A stretch of DNA of 64,000 bases from Temnothorax longispinosus (lineage: Eukaryota > Arthropoda > Insecta > Hymenoptera > Formicidae), in the NCBI RefSeq assembly GCF_030848805.1, contig NC_092360.1, forward strand, positions 22,423,701 through 22,487,700. Reading direction: 5' to 3'. The notes beneath the pieces were generated by a model that had not been told where the DNA came from, ran no database searches, and saw only the letters and a list, made by a program, of their open reading frames with translations. The translations under genes and the position numbers were made by a program. The first letter of the stretch is position 1, and every line of letters begins with the position of its first letter. Positions 40,580 to 54,676 of the stretch are shown here, piece after piece.

Positions 40580-42720
40580 CTCCAGTGCGATGTTCTCGAA
40601 CACGCAGACCGGACTCGCTTTCTTTCCGACGCGGTCGCGCAGCATCTAGCTCGGAGTCGAAGCTAAACGGAGCCGGGCTCCCCGACGAATGCAAAATAAA
40701 ACGGTCCTTTATGCTCCCATAATCGACTCGCAACACTCGCTTCATCCATGAAACCGATATACCTGAGACTGAGAGAATAAAGCAGAAATGAAGAGGTCGG
40801 ATTTCTCGGAAGCGAGACTCGGACGAGCGGAGGGGCGGGAGGCGGGGACTCGCGGGGGTCGCCCGCAAAGTTGTATTCAAAACAGAAGCCCCAAACTGCC
40901 TCTTCGGAATGTCCAAACGGTTTCAACGGTCAAAAGGGACCGGCGAGGTTTAAACTTGATTGATTAACGAACTTGATTATTCCCGTCACTCCGATAATCC
41001 GTTCGGTTTTTCCACGCGAAGCGTGGACTCCTACGGAGTTTTCACCCGACAGAGCGCCCGCGCGTCGATCGTAGGGACAACAATAAACGGGGAAATCGCA
41101 AAAACCACGCCTACGCGAAAGACACCCGCCCGTCGCCGTCGAGAATGCGAGTCGCCGAACGAGGAATTTCGGCCGCGGCGCGGCGGCGAGCCGAGCAGGC
41201 CCCCAGCACCATGATGGTGGAGGTTAAGTTCTTACCTGTCACGCGTGTTGGCGCCCGTCGGCGGCTTTCGTGTCTCTCCGTGGAACTTCGACGGCGGCCC
41301 GCACGTCGCCGACACGCCTGCACATTATCCCTCGGCACGCCACTGAACCCCCGCGATATCCGCCCCGCCGGTGGATGATTATTATATTTCACTTATTCAC
41401 TTGTTTCCAAACTGGAGGCCCCGTGCCCCCGCGCGCGAGTACGGCACCACGACGACGACGACGACGCAACGCGAGACGCAACGCGGACGCGCGGGACGCG
41501 GGTTAGTCACCACCGAAAACTCAACTCGAGGTATCGAACTGCTCTCCTCCGCACTGCTCTCACGTGATCACACAGCGGCACACTCTCGCGCACGCGTCCT
41601 CCCGCACGGAGCGACGATCGTTCGACGAACTGACCCGGACTGTGAATCACGGCCGTACGGCGGCGGCGAAGGGCTCGCGAGCTCGGGCGCGCCGGAGACG
41701 GCCGAGCGCGGGCGAGCGCGCCCGAACGCGCGCGGACCTGCACGGACCTGCACGAGCAGGCGCGGCTCCGGTTTTCTCCGTCCGTCCGGTCCGCCGCTCG
41801 CGCTGCTCGCGCTCGCGCTTCCCTTCCCCGAGACGACGACGCACCACCGCACCGCGCCACCACGTTACGTTAGGTTTTGCCTTCGTGCCTCTTCGAGGGG
41901 GTGTCGCGTGACCACGCGAGAAGTCGCGCAACGCGCCGTACACCGTCTGGCACGAAGGCTAACGCTCGTTATCTTTTTGCTCCCGTTTCCGATCGCGAGA
42001 TTCGCCGTAGGTCACAGCGGGTAGGCAGAGGTAGCGGAGAGAGAAACGCGAGAGGCGCGTGATCGTGCACCGGTGCGCGGTGGCCCTTTCGCCCGATGCT
42101 CTTTTCCCCGAAACGTTCAACGCCCTTTTTCTCGCTTCGTTCGGATGTAACGGCGCGAAAAACCTCCGCGGGGGAACGTACTCCGTAATCCTGCAGCGGG
42201 ATGACGCGCGCGCGATGCGAGCCGCGGTTACAATCGATGACGAGCGAGAAGGTGGTCTCTCCTCCGCGAGCGAGACGACCTTCCTGCGAGCGAGGACGTT
42301 TCGCTATTGCAAAACGACGCTTGGGCAACGCGACTCCTTCGCCGAGACTTCTCGAAGCCTATACGTATATTGAGTTTCTCTCCGCGAGGGAATCGGCGCG
42401 GGCGCGCCGCGACTCTTCCTGCTCGGTGCAAAGCGACGGAGACGACGCGTTCTCACGCATTTTTATCGCGCCCGCCGCGCGGGGAAAGCTTCGACTTCAA
42501 TGGAATTCTCTCTATAGTCGGTGCGCGCGCCGACCGACGCGACGCTACCTTGCGATGGTCGTGCACGCGTCCCCGCGTCCTCGCGGATTGAAATAACACG
42601 CGCGAATTGAAACGATGTAATCACGATCGAGCGCGCGCACCGGCTTAAGAAAGGCGCTTGGAAGTTTATTGCGCGCTCCGCGCGGCTTGCTCTTTCGCTC
42701 CCGACGGCGGAAGCGACAAG
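40580..42720 (-). promoter_or_regulatory. CpG-rich island with candidate plexin leader-exon donor at 41236
   Basis: This is the longest GC- and CpG-rich stretch outside the plexin exon. On the minus strand it contains ACGCGTGACAG|GTAAGAAC, a strong donor with the exon ending at 41236. A promoter and noncoding first exon here could be spliced to the plexin acceptor at 6554, giving an intron of about 34.7 kb. A 28-codon minus-strand ATG frame (41325 to 41239) stops just before the donor. The many overlapping open frames here are arginine- and alanine-rich in all phases, as GC-rich noncoding DNA gives. The assignment to plexin is inference; another gene could start here. Confidence 0.3.
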
Positions 42721-42885
42721 CAAATAAATCTTGCGATAACATTAATTATGAAAACAATCGTAAAACAACATCGGCGGAAATTTTTCTTTGCCCCACTTTG
42801 CGATGAATCTAAGTATTACTTAAGTATTACGTATACGGACTACGTTGCATTTAATATTTATTATTAAGAGAAATAAGAAAACGAT

Positions 42886-44287
42886 AGCTAAAATTGGAAC
42901 TTTTCCTGATATTTATCATAGCATATCAGCTTGAAACTTTTTTTTATTTGTTTTAATATCTGTACCTTAGAGGTAAATAATCGTATCTCCATTGTTATAA
43001 ATTTAGAGAAAACAGAGTTTAAGGTTTTAAATAGGGAAATGATATGTCTTTTAGATATAAAATAAAAATAGCAATTTGTTTTGTTGAGTTTTTAATAAAG
43101 TGACTTAACTGACACATTTAATAGTACAACTGTCACTAACTGCATCTGACCTGAAAAACTGGAGACACAGTTTTTTATTTCTAACAATACAGATACTTAA
43201 AATTTGAATTTGACGTGATAAATAAGTTCAGCTGGAAAATAAAAAAATAATAGCTAAAACCGGAACTTTTCCTGATACTTTATAAAATATCAGCTTAAAA
43301 CTTTTTATTTGTTTTAATATCTGTACCTACCTTAGAGGTAAATAATCGTATCTCTATCGTTATAAATTTAGAGAAAACAGAGTTTAAGGTTTTTAAATAG
43401 GAAAATGATGTCTTTTTTAGATATAAAATAAAAATAGCAATTTGCTTTGTTGAGTTTTTAAAATAAAGTGACTTAACTGACATATTTAATAGTACAACTG
43501 TTAGTCATTAACTGCATCTGATCTGAAAAACTGGAGATACAATTTTTTATTTATAAAATATAGATACTTAAAATTTGAATTTGACGTGATAAATAAGTTC
43601 AGCTGAAAATTAAACAAATAATAGCTAAAACCGAAACTTTTCCTGATACTTCATAAAATATCAGCTTGAAACTTTTTTTTATTTGTTTTAATATCTGTAC
43701 CTTAGAGGTAAATAATCATATCTCCGTTATTAGATATAAATTTAAAGAAAACAGAGTTTAAGGTTTTAAATAGGGAAATAATATATGTCTTTTAGATATA
43801 TAAAATAAAAATAGCAATTTGCTTTGTTGAGTTTTTAAAATAAAATAACTTAACTGACATATTTAATAGTACAACTGTTATTAACTGCATCTGACCTGAA
43901 AAACTGGAGATACAATTTTTTATTTCTAACAATACAGATACTTAAAATTTGAATTTGACGTGATAAATAAGTTCAGCTGGAAAATAGAAAAATATTAGCT
44001 AAAACCGGAACTTTTCCTGATACTTTATAAAATATCAGCTTAAAACTGTTTATTTGTTTTAATACCTGTACCTTAGAGATAAAAAATCGTATCTCCGTTA
44101 TTATAAATTTAGAGAAAACAGAGTTTAAGGTTTTAAAGGCCGGTTGTTCCAACTGTTGGTAAGCTAACTAATAGTTAAATCATATGTCTATCTTTGTCTA
44201 ATGTAAAAGATAAACAAAGACATATATATGATTTAACTGTTAGTTTACCAACAGGTTGGAACAACCGGCCTTAAATAGGGAAGCTAT
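42886..44287. repeat. Satellite-like tandem array, 366-374 bp units, about 3.4 copies
   Basis: Units begin AGCTAAAAYYGGAACTTTTC at 42886, 43252, 43623 and 43997, giving periods of 366, 371 and 374. The units are very similar, differing by single changes and small indels, so the array is fairly young. The fourth unit stops shortly after the TTTTAAATAGGGAA block and is interrupted by a MITE at 44138-44270. Units are AT-rich and encode nothing. Confidence 0.95.
44138..44270. mobile_element. Palindromic MITE, 133 bp, TTAA(A) target duplication
   Basis: The ends are inverted repeats: GGCCGGTTGTTCCAAC on the left and GTTGGAACAACCGGCC on the right. The symmetry extends inward about 55-60 bases through GTTAAATCATAT, so the element is nearly one hairpin. 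The flanks are TTAAA at 44133-44137 and 44271-44275. Units 1-3 of the host array show the uninterrupted site (GGTTTTAAATAGG; one has an extra T), confirming a duplication of TTAA or TTAAA. A TTAA target would suit piggyBac-type elements, but the family is not certain. Confidence 0.9.
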
Positions 44288-47200
44288 ACTTTCGCGCAAA
44301 GTCTGTTCGAGATTCGCCATTCGATGAGCGATCCCGAATGCTGGCCAGCCATGCTCTTCAGATTCGACAATGCGGATATTTCAAGAACGCGCGATCGATC
44401 GTGGTCTCGACCACTTAGGACAGGTCACTACGCGCGGCTGCTAGTCGCTCGCCCGCGTACACCTTATCCGTTCCGTAATGTGTAACGTCGCATTAATGGT
44501 GTCCAGGTGTTACGCGATACGGACGACGAAATAGGATAGTTTCCTCGTCAACGGGCGAGAAGCGTTGCGCGGCACCGGCGTAATGTGAACATCGAGCAAT
44601 TCCGCAAGTTCGCTCGCTCGCGCATGAAGCGAAGGAATATCGTTTTTCGTCAAGCTCTTCCGCCCTGCCGGGACCGAACGACTGTCACGAGGTGGTTCGC
44701 GCGGCGCGGTGGCTCGAAATCCGAGCCAGTGAGTACTGTTACGCGTATTTGCATCGATGCAGAAAGACGTTGTTCCATGCAGTGATATTGAGCTAATCGC
44801 CGGAGCTTCGGGTTTAGAATTTTTCCAATCAGAATACTGAATAATAAAAATTATAGGAATTATAACAAAAAGGAAAATTATTGGACTAGAAAAATATAGC
44901 TTATGTTTTTCATAAATAAGATAATATTCCATTATATCTGACGAGATATAGAAGCAAAAAAGAAACTATGTTAGAAGTTTCAAATTTTACTGCCAAAAAT
45001 AAAACGAAAATCTGCAAAATTTTCAACCTTAGCACTGTAAAATTATTATATCTATTAATAAAGTTTATTTTAAATGTAACTCCGATCTATATCATTCTCA
45101 AAGTTTCGCATATAGCAATCCTGAAATATTGTATATTTAATTAATAGATTCATAAACATTTAATAAATTTAAGAATTGTTGAGTAAAGCACTAAATATGA
45201 TGATTCTATAAAAAGAATGTCTGATATATAGTTTTACGGTTCCCTCGTTAAGCGAAATATTTGGCACAAGGCTCATTACGATGATGAAAGCACGCTATGA
45301 GTCGTATTATCGTGACATCCGCCTCATCCGCTGCAGTTGATAAGACGGGATAGGCCCACGCCACCCACGCCAGTCAGAACGAAAGTTAGCCCACTCATTC
45401 TTTCGAGCAAGTCGAGTCCACAACGGCGCAATTGCTTACAAGGAGATTCAAAATGATGCCAGGCGCACGATCTACGCGTATAAAATAGCTAAACTATCGC
45501 CCAGATATCAACCCACTCAGATGTCCAGAAATGTATTCGTATTCTTTTTTATTCTGTCCACTGTGTGTTGCTGAATGATATTTATAAACACATATCTAAG
45601 ATAACTTTCCGCTTCACATATATTTTCATATACTTTTCGCATGAATAAAATAAAAGACCAAAATAGTAGCTCTGGTGGATATCTTGTATAAATTATCTTT
45701 TTTTTTTATATCACAAACATCTTTGTACGAATTTCGCACGAATAATACGAAAAACCAAAATAGTAGCTCCGAATATTTTGTGTAGATTGTCATTGCTGTC
45801 ACGGCGATTTCGTGTTGCCGAAACGCGTTTCTGATCTCTATAAGGATCTGACGCACGTAACGCGGAGTCATTCATCTACGCGCGCAGACAAAAGACCAAA
45901 AATAAAAATCTCACGTCACGAAGTTAACACAACACAAGTTTACGAGCACGCTGAAATTCCTTCTGCGTTTTACGATTATACGCGTCAGTCAATGTAGAGT
46001 AAAACGTCACGGACCCTAATCCTTATCGTCGGAAATATCTTTTCTCATTTCAAATGCGCGACACCTCGAATCTTAATCGTCGATCGGTTACAAGTTCGTG
46101 CAAGTTTAGCATGAGGCTACCTGTACACGTCGGATCAAAGGAAACCTGGAAGAGCGGAGCTTGTTCAGCGAAAGAGAAAGGAGTGTGAAAGACGGACAGA
46201 GGAGCGAGAAAGAGACAAAGAAGAGGCGAGAGGTGAGTAACGAGAGACAGAGACCGAGACAGAGACAGAAAGAGAAAGAGAGAGAGAGAGCCGCTACAGG
46301 ATAGGTAAGAGAGATACGGTCGTTGGCCGGTTCGGGCAAGGCTGCTGGCAAGGAGAACCAGGGCTGTAGTCACAAATAAAGAAGACGGGCACCTCTATCG
46401 ACACCACTGCTATAATAACGGGGCGCGCACGAGAAAAGATGCGAATCGTTCTCTCTCCGTCCGTCCCACCTCACCGAAGGGCCTTAAAAACCGGTGCGCT
46501 ACTTATAAACCAGTTCTAGATTTAAAAAAAAGCACCCGGCGCTATCGCGCGTGATTCTCGCGAAAATAAAGCGTTATCTCAGCAAGCTCGTTCCATCATC
46601 CAAAAATTATAATCGGATTCATCACAATACGATTAATGGGATTTACAGTATCTACGTAGAAAGTACGATGTAGAAACATTATACGATACCCATGAGGATT
46701 TATTTCCAAGGCTAAACCTTCTCTCTTATTCTCCGTAATCACTTCAAACATTCGTAATCATTAGAAAATATTGTATTTTTCTAATCTTATTAATTTTAGG
46801 AAAAATAAATTTAGATATATCTTTTATAAAAATGTTATCTTGACAAAGCTATAAATTATATGTATTTGTCATTCTTTTTAAATTATTTTACAAAGTTAAA
46901 ATAAGTTAAATTATTATTTATTATTAATCTACGTTTTAAAAATACTCAGCAGTCTTTTAAAAAAAATATTCGCTCTGTATATAAATACATTTTACATGTA
47001 CCTATATATCAGATTAGTCATTGGTTCGAATTATTTTTATATTAAATTGTTTTGTAATCTATACAAAGAGTAATAACTAATAAATCATGTATAATACGGT
47101 TTAATGTTGTGCTAATTGTTTTCACAGCGTTATGTATAATAGATCTTCTCGATCGAGTTTTACCAGACGTAAATAATTAATTACTACTACAACAACACAA

Positions 47201-50200
47201 AAAGGAAACCATAGTCATTGGAAAACGTATCGATAGCTCCACATACATGTCGTTTATTTTAAAACTGTAAATCCGGTTTCGAAGATCTCGCCGAACTCGA
47301 TATACCACATGAGTTTATATCCGCGTCACATTAAAATTCATAACGTTTGAAAGCCGGACACATATCACTTTCAAAGTAAGCGAGACTATATTGCTGCATC
47401 TGTACTATCCACCTCGGAAAACAGATCTGCACGCAGTAGTGCATCGAGCGATTGTAATAAACGTGTCGGCCGTGATTGGACATTCCCACACGAAGAAATC
47501 CGAGAAATAATTCGTATTCGCCGCGAGTGACCGTTATATGCACGCACCAAGCGGTAATACTACCGCAAGCAAGTATATACTCCACACCTTGGCGATAAGG
47601 AGTTCCCAGTATTAATCACGCCCGGCTCCCCTTATCGGCGCATACTGATTATTAACCGCGACGGCGGGCGGCGGCGTCTCGTCGTCGGTTAAGCGCGTAT
47701 CCGGCGCTTCTTTTTCTATACGCGGCGAAACCGTGGTATAACCACCGATGATAAATGCTTATCAGCAGTTAGATACAAAATTAAGTTAATTAACTTGTGG
47801 TTTAATGATACGCTCTTTAGCAACGTATATAACTATTCACTATTCAAAGCCTGTCAGTTCGTGCCTACGTTTCACGTAATAAAATTCCCGTAAATGACTG
47901 GGCAATTTTCTACTCTCATTTTCTAAATTGCAGAACTTCTTGTATCTTCTTTTTTTAAAGAACGGGCAGGTTGAAAGTGATGAGATTTCAGTATCTCTCT
48001 CTATAAAATAATGAGATAGTTGTGTCTATAAAATTTACTCTAGAATCAAATAGTGAAATAACGCAGTCTCATTTGTGCGTCGCACATAGTGTAACAATGG
48101 CCGTTTAAAGGATGTCCGTTCGTATTACAGCCCTGAAAACAACTCCCTGTTGCCGTTTCACCATATAATTCCGACGAGACGAGGAATTCTGTTCGGTCCT
48201 CAGGATGCGAGTATTGCGAGTACCGAAGTATCGGGACAAAGGAACTCCAAGGACAAAAGGATAATTCGCATTGTATCTCGACACTACGGAATCCATTGCT
48301 ATTTGTGTCGCGATGTAACGAAATTACAAACGCGACGATTCGATGAAAAACACTGTGAAAGACAGTAATATCATACGAAAGTATTCTAATGAATATCTGT
48401 AGGAATCGCTCATGTATTGGATTAAAAGTTACAACTTTGAGAATAAACCCGAATAGACGATCTTTTTCTCTTTTCATATTTTGCTTCCCTTTTAATGATT
48501 TCGCAATGACGTTCAACAATCAGCAATGAGTAACTGATTTATTATTAATAAAGAAATATATGTTTCTATCTTATATATCAAAATATCTTAATTAACACCT
48601 TCCTATAAATTTCCTGAATATGCATACCCATAACAGTTTGATTAAAAAAATATTTTTCATACATTATCTACAAAATAAATAATTACAATAATTGCGTATA
48701 TATCAGTTATAAATATCAAATATTTCTATAAGTTTTGGTTAAAAGTCTCAAAAAATACAATTCGGGTAATAATTGCTATCGTCGAGAAATATGAAATGAA
48801 GTTCTGACTCGAGCGAATCATCGCTCGACGAATTCGGAAAGCAATTATCCCCGTTTGTATTCGCCCGTAACTTTTCCGTCTGTCGTTTGTGCACAACGAC
48901 TAATTCTCTGGTATCTCGCACACTGTACATTAGTTAAAACTTCATGATATAATGCGTCGACAGCAGCGGTGACGAAGTTCGTTCGAGCTTGACTTTCCGC
49001 GATAAAGACATTCGGGAACTTGGGCGACCCAGAAGCGCAGTCGGCCTGACCTAGAAACGTCAAAACGACGGCGAAGGCTCGTCGAAATAGCGAGGACGTT
49101 CCGACGCTGCACATCGCCTGCCTCGCGTTCGTCGACGACAGATGGAATTTCACTTAGCCATCATACCGATGAGGCCAATCGGCGGACTCGTCGGAGCGTG
49201 AACCGAGTTAACTGCACGGCATTGAGATGGAGTCCCGCTGCGCGTACAATTACCAGCTTTTTCTCGCGAGACTCGCCGATCTTCGAGAAAAATATGTTTT
49301 TCGACTAATGTCATAATCGAGCGGTAGACAGTGGAGGAAGCAAAAGGGCTTTATTATCGCGTGCATCCCTATTATAACTATAAAGAATGTCATCTCTGGC
49401 TAGGACGAAATCGATGGCAGCCGACGACGACGGCGACGCGGCGCTCGAACGTCATCATCGGATAAAAATGCTGGGGCGACTGGCGTGTGAAAGGCAAATT
49501 CATTCCGATGGAAAAATCGAACGGATGTATATGCGGTATACGCGCGTCGAGTACATGTTGTTGCATATGACAAATGCGAGGGATACCGGGAACGGAAACG
49601 CGGCATCTAATTTCCGCGAGTCATGTGATTCCGTTTGACGCGTGGGTGTCGCATTATGTATGTTACGCTCGAGGCAAAAATGATTCTGAAATCACGACAT
49701 CAGGACAAAAGACGTGCACAAATCAAATGTGCATAACGGAACGTGGACGCAAAGTTCAAAGTATGATTTCGAAATCTAAACTTGCATCAAATATTTCAAT
49801 CTGTGTTATCAGACTGTCTTTAGTAACGCTAAGAATAATAAATTTCCCATAATCCAACAAATCTAGAGTTCATTATATCTAATGTAAGAGTTGTCCTATA
49901 TACATTAGCTTATCAAGCTCATTCATATAATCTATTATTATAAATTATATTATAAATATTATACATAATCTATTTATAATCATATATAATAATAATGATT
50001 TTTTTATTTCTCCTTCCTCTTTTCTCCTTTCCTCGCAAATAGAACTACTAAAATTAATTTAATCTGTTTTTACGTTTGGTTTATCTAGATCTAGATAGAA
50101 ACACGAAGATGAATATTTAAAAAGCACAATTAGTTATAATATCTATATACATATTACGTACGTAATGCTCTAGCTTTGTATTAGTCGTTTTAAAATGTAA

Positions 50201-52226
50201 AACAATGATAAGATTCAAGACATGAAAAACACTGTACTGCATGCTTTATAAAAGCTCTTTAAAGTCTTCAACTTAAGAAACACGTTTTTCAGCAAATATC
50301 CCGATTAGATAAATCAGAAACACGTAAGAAAAACACGAGAGATTTTAAGTTATTACTTCGAACGGTTGAGTCGTTACTCCAGAAAATTTCTCGATTTGTC
50401 CTCGGGTCAGAATCATTATCGCGACGATCAACGAACGGTGACTAATTGTGGCGGGACGAGAGTCGATCGTGCGCGAAAGCAAGAGTCTTCTCCTTCACAA
50501 TGGCGAGAGAGCGAGTATTTGTTCGCTCGAAGAGATCGAAGTGGAAATAATTATCCATCGCGCACCTCGCCGTCGGAATGCGAAGCGATAACACAATGCT
50601 TGATTACAATCTCTCCGCGCGTGCACGATCTCGCGGGTACGAGAAGCGCCAAGTGCACCGTCGTCGTATCGCGAACTTCCATTATCGGGATCTCGATCTG
50701 CCCTCGACGCACCGACGGAGACGATCCGATCTTTACACCCTGGGAGCACTCTTAGCCCCGCCGCGCCGCGGCCGCGCGCGCTCGATTTCTCGCCCTCGAT
50801 AAATTCATTCTCCCGACTGTAAACTCGCGCTCGGGCGAAGTAAAGCAACTCTCGGGCTCGAGGGGACGAGCAGAGAGCGAGAGAAGAAACGGAGAGGGCA
50901 GTTCGATATCGAGTTCCTTCGATAGCTTCGAATATTCGAGGTCACACGTGTCCGCCGCATCGTACGAGAGCGCGGAGAAACGGACGGCTAATTACAGCTT
51001 AACGCTTTCGCGGGCGGATGAGCGTAAATAGTCATCATTCGTGAATTAAAAATTGCGCAACACGAAACCGCCTCGCCGCCTGATGTTGTCGGAGAATGGA
51101 TAATAGATTATTCATGCCTGATTCGAAATTCGAGCAGGTGCTTCCATTTTGCGGGAATGAACAATGAAGCGGCGGAAACATGCACCTTCAAAATCGCACG
51201 CGATATATCGGGCTCTCGCTTTACTAAGTTACTATTTGCTAATTATATCATTTTATACATAATAAAAATAACGATAATAATTCTTACCTTCTATGGAAGG
51301 TATCGATTTTGTTTGCATGCAGCAAATGGTAACTCGCGATTTAAAAATTCTTTCTTTTCCATGCCTGTATATAGCGTCTACATCTCTTTAATAACAGTAA
51401 TGAAGCCGCAGTTGCTAGTTGTGTCGCCATTCGGAGACCTCTCCGCAATTTCCTCGGGCAAAAATCAAGAGACGGTCCTTCCCCGACATAACAAGACAAG
51501 AGGATTGTTCGCGAAGAGACATTTCGCAACTTTCTCACACTGCGAGTTGCATATCAAATTCGAAAAGTTTGAAACGCGATGCGAGATATGCAAGGCCCAA
51601 ATCCAAGTGTCGTTATAAAAAAAGTAATCGTCCGTAATTATCGCGAAATCTACGATTTTGTATAGGATTTGTTTAACGAGTGAATAAACTGCGTAAACTA
51701 TTAAATTAGTCACGCAAAAGTTATTTAGTAATATTGATAATCTTTATTGTTCAAAGGAAATACCACATTTAGTATATTTCCGTATTAAAGTAATAATACG
51801 ACACACACGAAACGGCACGCGCCTATTACGCTCAAGTTTCATTGCACGAATGACAACACGGGGTGTACGAGGCAAATAAACACAAGGTTGTTTTCACCAG
51901 CTGATTTCGCATCTAAGAAATATTTCACGAAACAGTTATATAATATTTAATGTATATAACTATACGCCTCATATTCTATTTCTTGTATTTCAGATTGATC
52001 TTCGATGAAATTATTCATCGTTATTGTATTTCGTTTTCTAAATTCTCGTTAGATTTGCTTAAGACGACGATTTATTCTGTTCAACCGAAAGCGTTTTGGA
52101 AATCTAATAAAGATATTGTTATTTAAATTCTAATAAAACATAATTATTAAATGAAATATTTATTTGAAGAAAAATTCACTTAAAAAAACTATTTTAATAA
52201 AAAAATTACGGATATCAACTAAATAT

Positions 52227-52261
52227 TTTTCCCTGACGCTGGGAAATCACGTCAGGGAAAA
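52227..52261. repeat. Perfect 12-bp inverted repeat with 11-base loop
   Basis: TTTTCCCTGACG and CGTCAGGGAAAA flank an 11-base loop that itself contains GGGAAA. No T-run or other context suggests a terminator. Confidence 0.8.
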
Positions 52262-54636
52262 CCTTACCTGGAATAACAAAATCGATACCATGTTATATTT
52301 AGATATCTCTTTAGTGGTTTATTTCAATTTATTAGAGGATCATTTTTAAATTTTCCAGAAGTCACGGTGAAGTCTTTTGCTTTCTCTCTCTCTCTCTCTC
52401 CCTTTCCCTCCTCCTTCTCTCCTTACCACCCTCGACACACTTCCAAGAACGCAAAAACGATGGTCGCGGCACGGATTCGGAAATAGAACTTCGCGTGTCC
52501 CTTAAAAACCCATATCGATCCCCCCTTCATGACTTGGCGCACGACGCGACCCGGCGATTTCGAGCCCGGCGGCGGGCTCGCGCGTACGAGACATTCGTCT
52601 CGTTCGCTAAATTATTCCACCCATTCGCGCGCGCCATGTGGAAATTCGAGCCCACCTACCTCTTTGCGAGAACACTACCCTCGATTGAAGGAACAATGGG
52701 ATACGCAGGGGGTGTCTCGCGACTCCGTGCGCTCCGCGCCGCGTATACCGAGAGAACAAACGGAGAAGCACAAGCTCGATGAGATGTGAGACGTCGATAG
52801 TCTCTAAACGATGGAAAATTGAGGGGTTACGATGATGTATAAATCGGATAGAGAAGTAACGGGTGTTACTTGAGCGGAGATTAGCGGAGAAATTTTTTAT
52901 TTACGCGAGTCTAAGATAAAGATTACCTATTTGTGGAAGCTACACAACTAAACATCATATAAATTACTTAATTTGATAATGTAACACTGTCCATAATAAC
53001 ATCTATTTATTACCGAGAGTGTAATGTAGATAGTCGGTGACATAGTTCTCGGTAATCCAGCTCAGGAAATGTTAACAGATGATGAAATTTGCATAATTAC
53101 AAGTACACACACGTCTTATTTGAACTACAACTATGTCTTACACAAGTACACTTGCAAATAGGTATATCTTATTTAGAGACTAAAGACTGATTTATTTAAA
53201 AAATAAAAGTGTAAAAATCAAAATTCGAAATCATCCAATTTTAAGATTTATATCATTGATTTGCAACTTTATAAGCACTTATAATTTACCAAGATCGCGT
53301 TGTTTCAACAAGTTTGAATCGCACAATTAGTTTACAATGACATAATGCAATATATTTTTCTCAATAATATAATTTTCTATTTTTTGCTGTGAGATATCGA
53401 TTTGAGACTAGATTGGGCGCAAACAGCACTCCGTTGTATCTCGCGGTATTAAAACGGAAGATAAGAATATATAACTCGACAAGTCAAAGTTCGCTGGCAG
53501 CAGTCAGTCGTGGCATAGGTCGCCCATTGACGACACACGCGTGAATCGACCATCGAGCTTTGACTTTTTCCGTCACAAGTATAGCAGTCACAGTGTGTAA
53601 TGTGGTGGGTATAACAATAGCATCCTCGCTTACGCTCGTTACTTGATGTCTTTAACCTTTTAGTTTCTCAGTCAGCGTGACGCGAGCGCGACTTCGCGCC
53701 ACGCCGCGCCGCATCGATGTGCATCGTTTCCGCGAAAGTACCGACGATAAACGGCGAACTATATCCTCCTCGCAATGTAATTATGCAACACCGAATCGCG
53801 CGCGTTTATCGGGGAGCGCGCGTACACCCAATGGACAGGAACGGGAGATAAGAATGGGTTGCGATAAAGCGACGAAGATATCGCGCGAAGGAGAATGCGT
53901 TTCCCGCAGATAATTGCATTGTGTCGCGAGACGATTATATATCTCGTACCTGCACTTATGCCCGACAACCTGCGTTATTTCGCCACCTCAAACGCGTCGC
54001 GAAACACGCATTTCTTTCGACTGAAATAAAAGACTTGGGGTGCGCCAAAACGCATGATATTAACTTTAATCGACACATTCCTGGAATCGATTTCCTTTAG
54101 TGATTTTCGCTAAATATCGAGTATCTCAGACATGGAATGTCAAAGTATGACATTTCTGAAAAAGTATCCAGTTAAGTTTCAGTAAACAATCCAAATTTGC
54201 TATTTAATTTATACATCTTAGAAATCCTTGTTATAAAATGAAATAAAATCACAATAACGTCGCAAATATAGCATCGAAAGGCGTAATAGAACGCGACAGT
54301 TCTGTCGAATAAATATAATTTACCTACATTGTAAAAAAAAATGTATGACAAATTGCGCGAAAAACGACTTATATACCGTGGATTATTCGAATCGCAAGGA
54401 GAGCGTAAAACGCGTTTTCCTTAAAAGCGGGCCATAAATATCGGCCGACTCCCATGCATACGAAGTCCCGGCGAAGAGTGAGGGAATTCCTTCTCGCTTC
54501 TCGTCGTCGGCGGGCGGCGCGGCGGCGGCGTAGCCGCGAGATGGTTTTGCATCGCAATAACGTCGGGTCGCGACGTTGCTATTCTTCTTCCTCGGTTTTT
54601 TGCATTATTATTTCAATTTCCGCGCACGTCAGTCGC

Positions 54637-54676
54637 ACGCGCGACGGCGACGGCGCGGGCGACGGCGACGGCGACG
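54637..54676. repeat. GACGGC hexamer tract
   Basis: Imperfect tandem GGCGAC units on the plus strand in a GC-rich patch. The Asp-Gly frame and its opposite-strand Ser-Pro frame are artefacts. Confidence 0.8.

Noticed and set aside
41371..42596. Several overlapping open frames of 60-217 codons in the CpG-rich island
   Set aside because: All frames on both strands are similarly Arg/Ala/Pro-rich, which is the signature of stop-poor GC-rich noncoding DNA.
45640..45775. Two ACCAAAATAGTAGCTC segments 97 bases apart
   Set aside because: Only two short copies; noted as a minor local duplication without further interest.
48046..48519. 157-codon minus-strand open frame
   Set aside because: No recognisable domain and no supporting context; left as chance.
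51157..51618. 153-codon plus-strand open frame
   Set aside because: Mixed hydrophobic and basic composition with no known motif; starts in a GC-rich patch and runs into AT-rich DNA.
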